Shown: piece by piece, positions 5,728 to 6,220 of the stretch
How positions within the stretch are numbered: position 1 is the stretch's first letter
Layout: each line of letters starts with the position of its first letter
Assembly: GCA_018056145.1 (NCBI GenBank)
Contig: JAGPGE010000371.1
Location: 1-6,220 of the forward strand
Length of the DNA: 6,220 bases
Direction: 5' to 3'
DNA from: Armatimonadota bacterium
GTDB lineage: Bacteria > Armatimonadota > Zipacnadia > Zipacnadales > JABUFB01
Translations under genes and position numbers: made by a program
The notes under the pieces: model-generated
Told to the model about the DNA's origin: nothing
Database searches by the model: none
The model's input: only the letters and a program-made list of their open reading frames with translations

Positions 5728-5757
5728 ATTCTAACACGGGAGCGGAACAACCGGCAA
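5728..5757 (-). promoter_or_regulatory. Sigma-70-type promoter for the SPOR-led operon
   Basis: On the minus strand, -35 TTGCCG (5752-5757) is followed after 18 bases by -10 TAGAAT (5728-5733), five of six matches to TATAAT. The predicted start of transcription is near 5721, giving a leader of about 55 bases before the SPOR start codon. The position agrees with the shorter SPOR start. Confidence 0.6.
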
Positions 5758-5850
5758 GCGCTGTGTCCCAGGGAGACAGTCCGGCGCAGGCGGTTCCGAA
5801 AACTCCTACGAAAATTACAGATAAATCCCCGGCTCTGTCACAGGGCACCA

Positions 5851-5879
5851 TTGCCCCGTATAGCCAATCTGGTTATCAT
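5851..5879 (+). promoter_or_regulatory. Sigma-70-type promoter for the secreted-protein gene
   Basis: -35 TTGCCC (5851-5856) and -10 TATCAT (5874-5879; five of six to TATAAT) are separated by 17 bases. Transcription would begin near 5886, about 38 bases before ATG 5924. A second possible -10, TATACT (5888-5893), has no fitting -35. The surrounding stretch is clearly more AT-rich than the rest of the window. Confidence 0.55.
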
Positions 5880-5886
5880 ATAGCCA
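5860..5886. promoter_or_regulatory. Putative operator: three alternating 7-bp half-sites at 10-bp steps
   Basis: ATAGCCA (5860-5866), TGGTTAT (5870-5876) and ATAGCCA (5880-5886) are each separated by exactly 3 bases. The middle unit is the reverse complement of the outer ones with one substitution. Units therefore recur every 10 bp in alternating orientation, on one face of the helix. They cover the spacer and -10 of the predicted plus-strand promoter, so a bound dimeric regulator would be expected to repress it. The protein that binds is unknown. Confidence 0.5.
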
Positions 5887-5910
5887 GTATACTTGGTTGC
5901 CACTAAGCTG

Positions 5911-5915
5911 AGGAG
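5911..5915 (+). promoter_or_regulatory. Ribosome binding site for the secreted-protein gene
   Basis: AGGAG lies 8 bases before ATG 5924, a strong and well-spaced site. It shows that the start codon upstream of the in-frame TAG is a genuine translation start. Confidence 0.7.
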
Positions 5916-5923
5916 TAGCAGCG

Positions 5924-6220
5924 ATGATCCGGATCACCATTGTCGCGATGGCTCTTGTGGCTACATGCGTGACCGCTTAGGCGGCACTCATCTCCTGGGC
6001 CGCCTCGCCTGATGTTCCGGACGCTGACGATGCCTTCCAGTACAGCCAGCCGCTAGTGGCTCTTCTGAACGGGCAGGACATCTACACTGGCCTGTGGTGG
6101 GACGATGTCGCCGCCCAGCGCTATTTCCGCATGGACATTCAAGGGACACCGTCGGGTGGCAGCGACTACGCGGAGATCTACGGGATCTACATCGATGCCA
6201 TTCCGGGTGGCTCAGACGGC
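5924..6220 (+). pseudogene. Secreted protein gene interrupted by in-frame TAG at codon 19; 3' end beyond window
   Basis: ATG 5924 has a strong Shine-Dalgarno and an upstream promoter. It encodes a signal peptide, MIRITIVAMALVATCVTA, then meets TAG at 5978-5980. The same frame stays open for 80 more codons to the window edge: AALISWAASPDVPDADDAFQ, later QPLVALLNGQDIYTGLWWDD, RYFRMDIQGTPSGG and YAEIYGIYIDAIPGG. Its third positions are strongly G/C. The single change TAG to CAG (Gln) would create A-Q-A at residues 18-20, a standard signal peptidase I site, so a C-to-T nonsense change is the simplest reading. The mature part is rich in Asp, Gly and aromatics, as in exported surface proteins of environmental bacteria; no family is recognised. 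Alternatives are a recent pseudogene, a sequencing or assembly error, or amber readthrough. No good restart follows: GTG 6055 and ATG 6131 lack binding sites. Confidence 0.7.

Noticed and set aside
5666..5851. Upstream extension of the SPOR gene to an ATG at 5851
   Set aside because: It would cover the predicted -35/-10 and the GGAGG site. The ATG at 5663-5665 gives the normal basic tail plus transmembrane start.
5843..5856. Hairpin GGGCA / TGCCC as a terminator
   Set aside because: The stem is only 5 bp, no U-run follows on either strand, and it overlaps the -35 element.
5888..5893. TATACT as the -10 of the plus-strand promoter
   Set aside because: No acceptable -35 lies 16-18 bases upstream. 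TTGCCC with TATCAT at 17-base spacing fits better.

Overview
The window is GC-rich bacterial chromosome with G/C-biased third codon positions. It carries eight genes or gene parts. No rRNA, tRNA, CRISPR array, insertion sequence or phage gene was seen. The gene types (a Gfo/Idh/MocA-fold protein beside a TIM-barrel-like sugar-type protein, a stand-alone PqqD-like protein, a SPOR-domain protein, a secreted protein with an aspartate/aromatic-rich start) recall environmental lineages such as Planctomycetota or Armatimonadota. That placement is an impression and was not tested.

Layout, left to right. (1) Positions 3-152 hold the C-terminal tail of an unrecognised plus-strand gene. (2) Positions 233-2104 hold two adjacent plus-strand genes for single-pass membrane proteins. 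They share a nearly identical transmembrane box ending in IFMPKERP, and short P-x-F-x-acidic motifs in their disordered N-terminal tails. Their C-terminal domains differ: zinc-ribbon/DnaJ-like CxxCxG motifs in the first, a helical domain in the second. (3) Positions 5665 down to 2111 hold a five-gene minus-strand cluster, probably one operon: an FtsN-like SPOR protein, a three-helix membrane protein, a PqqD-like protein (TTG start), a Gfo/Idh/MocA-fold protein lacking its usual catalytic lysine and histidine, and a TIM-barrel-like protein. The cluster converges on the plus-strand pair with only 6 bases between stop codons. (4) Positions 5666-5923 are a divergent promoter region, AT-rich at its right end, with a good sigma-70-type promoter on each strand. 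The plus-strand promoter is overlaid by three alternating 7-bp half-sites at exact 10-bp steps. (5) From 5924 to the window edge lies a secreted-protein gene interrupted by an in-frame TAG at codon 19, right at the signal-peptide cleavage region.

How the genes may work together: the SPOR and three-helix proteins point to the cell envelope or septum, and the IFMPKERP pair is also membrane-anchored with tails that look like docking segments. The last two operon genes resemble carbohydrate-locus genes, but the oxidoreductase-fold member appears catalytically altered. No complete known pathway is visible. The most notable observations are the amber codon in the secreted-protein gene, the phased half-sites over its promoter, the paralogous IFMPKERP pair with its repeated tail motif, and the degenerate active site of the Gfo/Idh/MocA protein.
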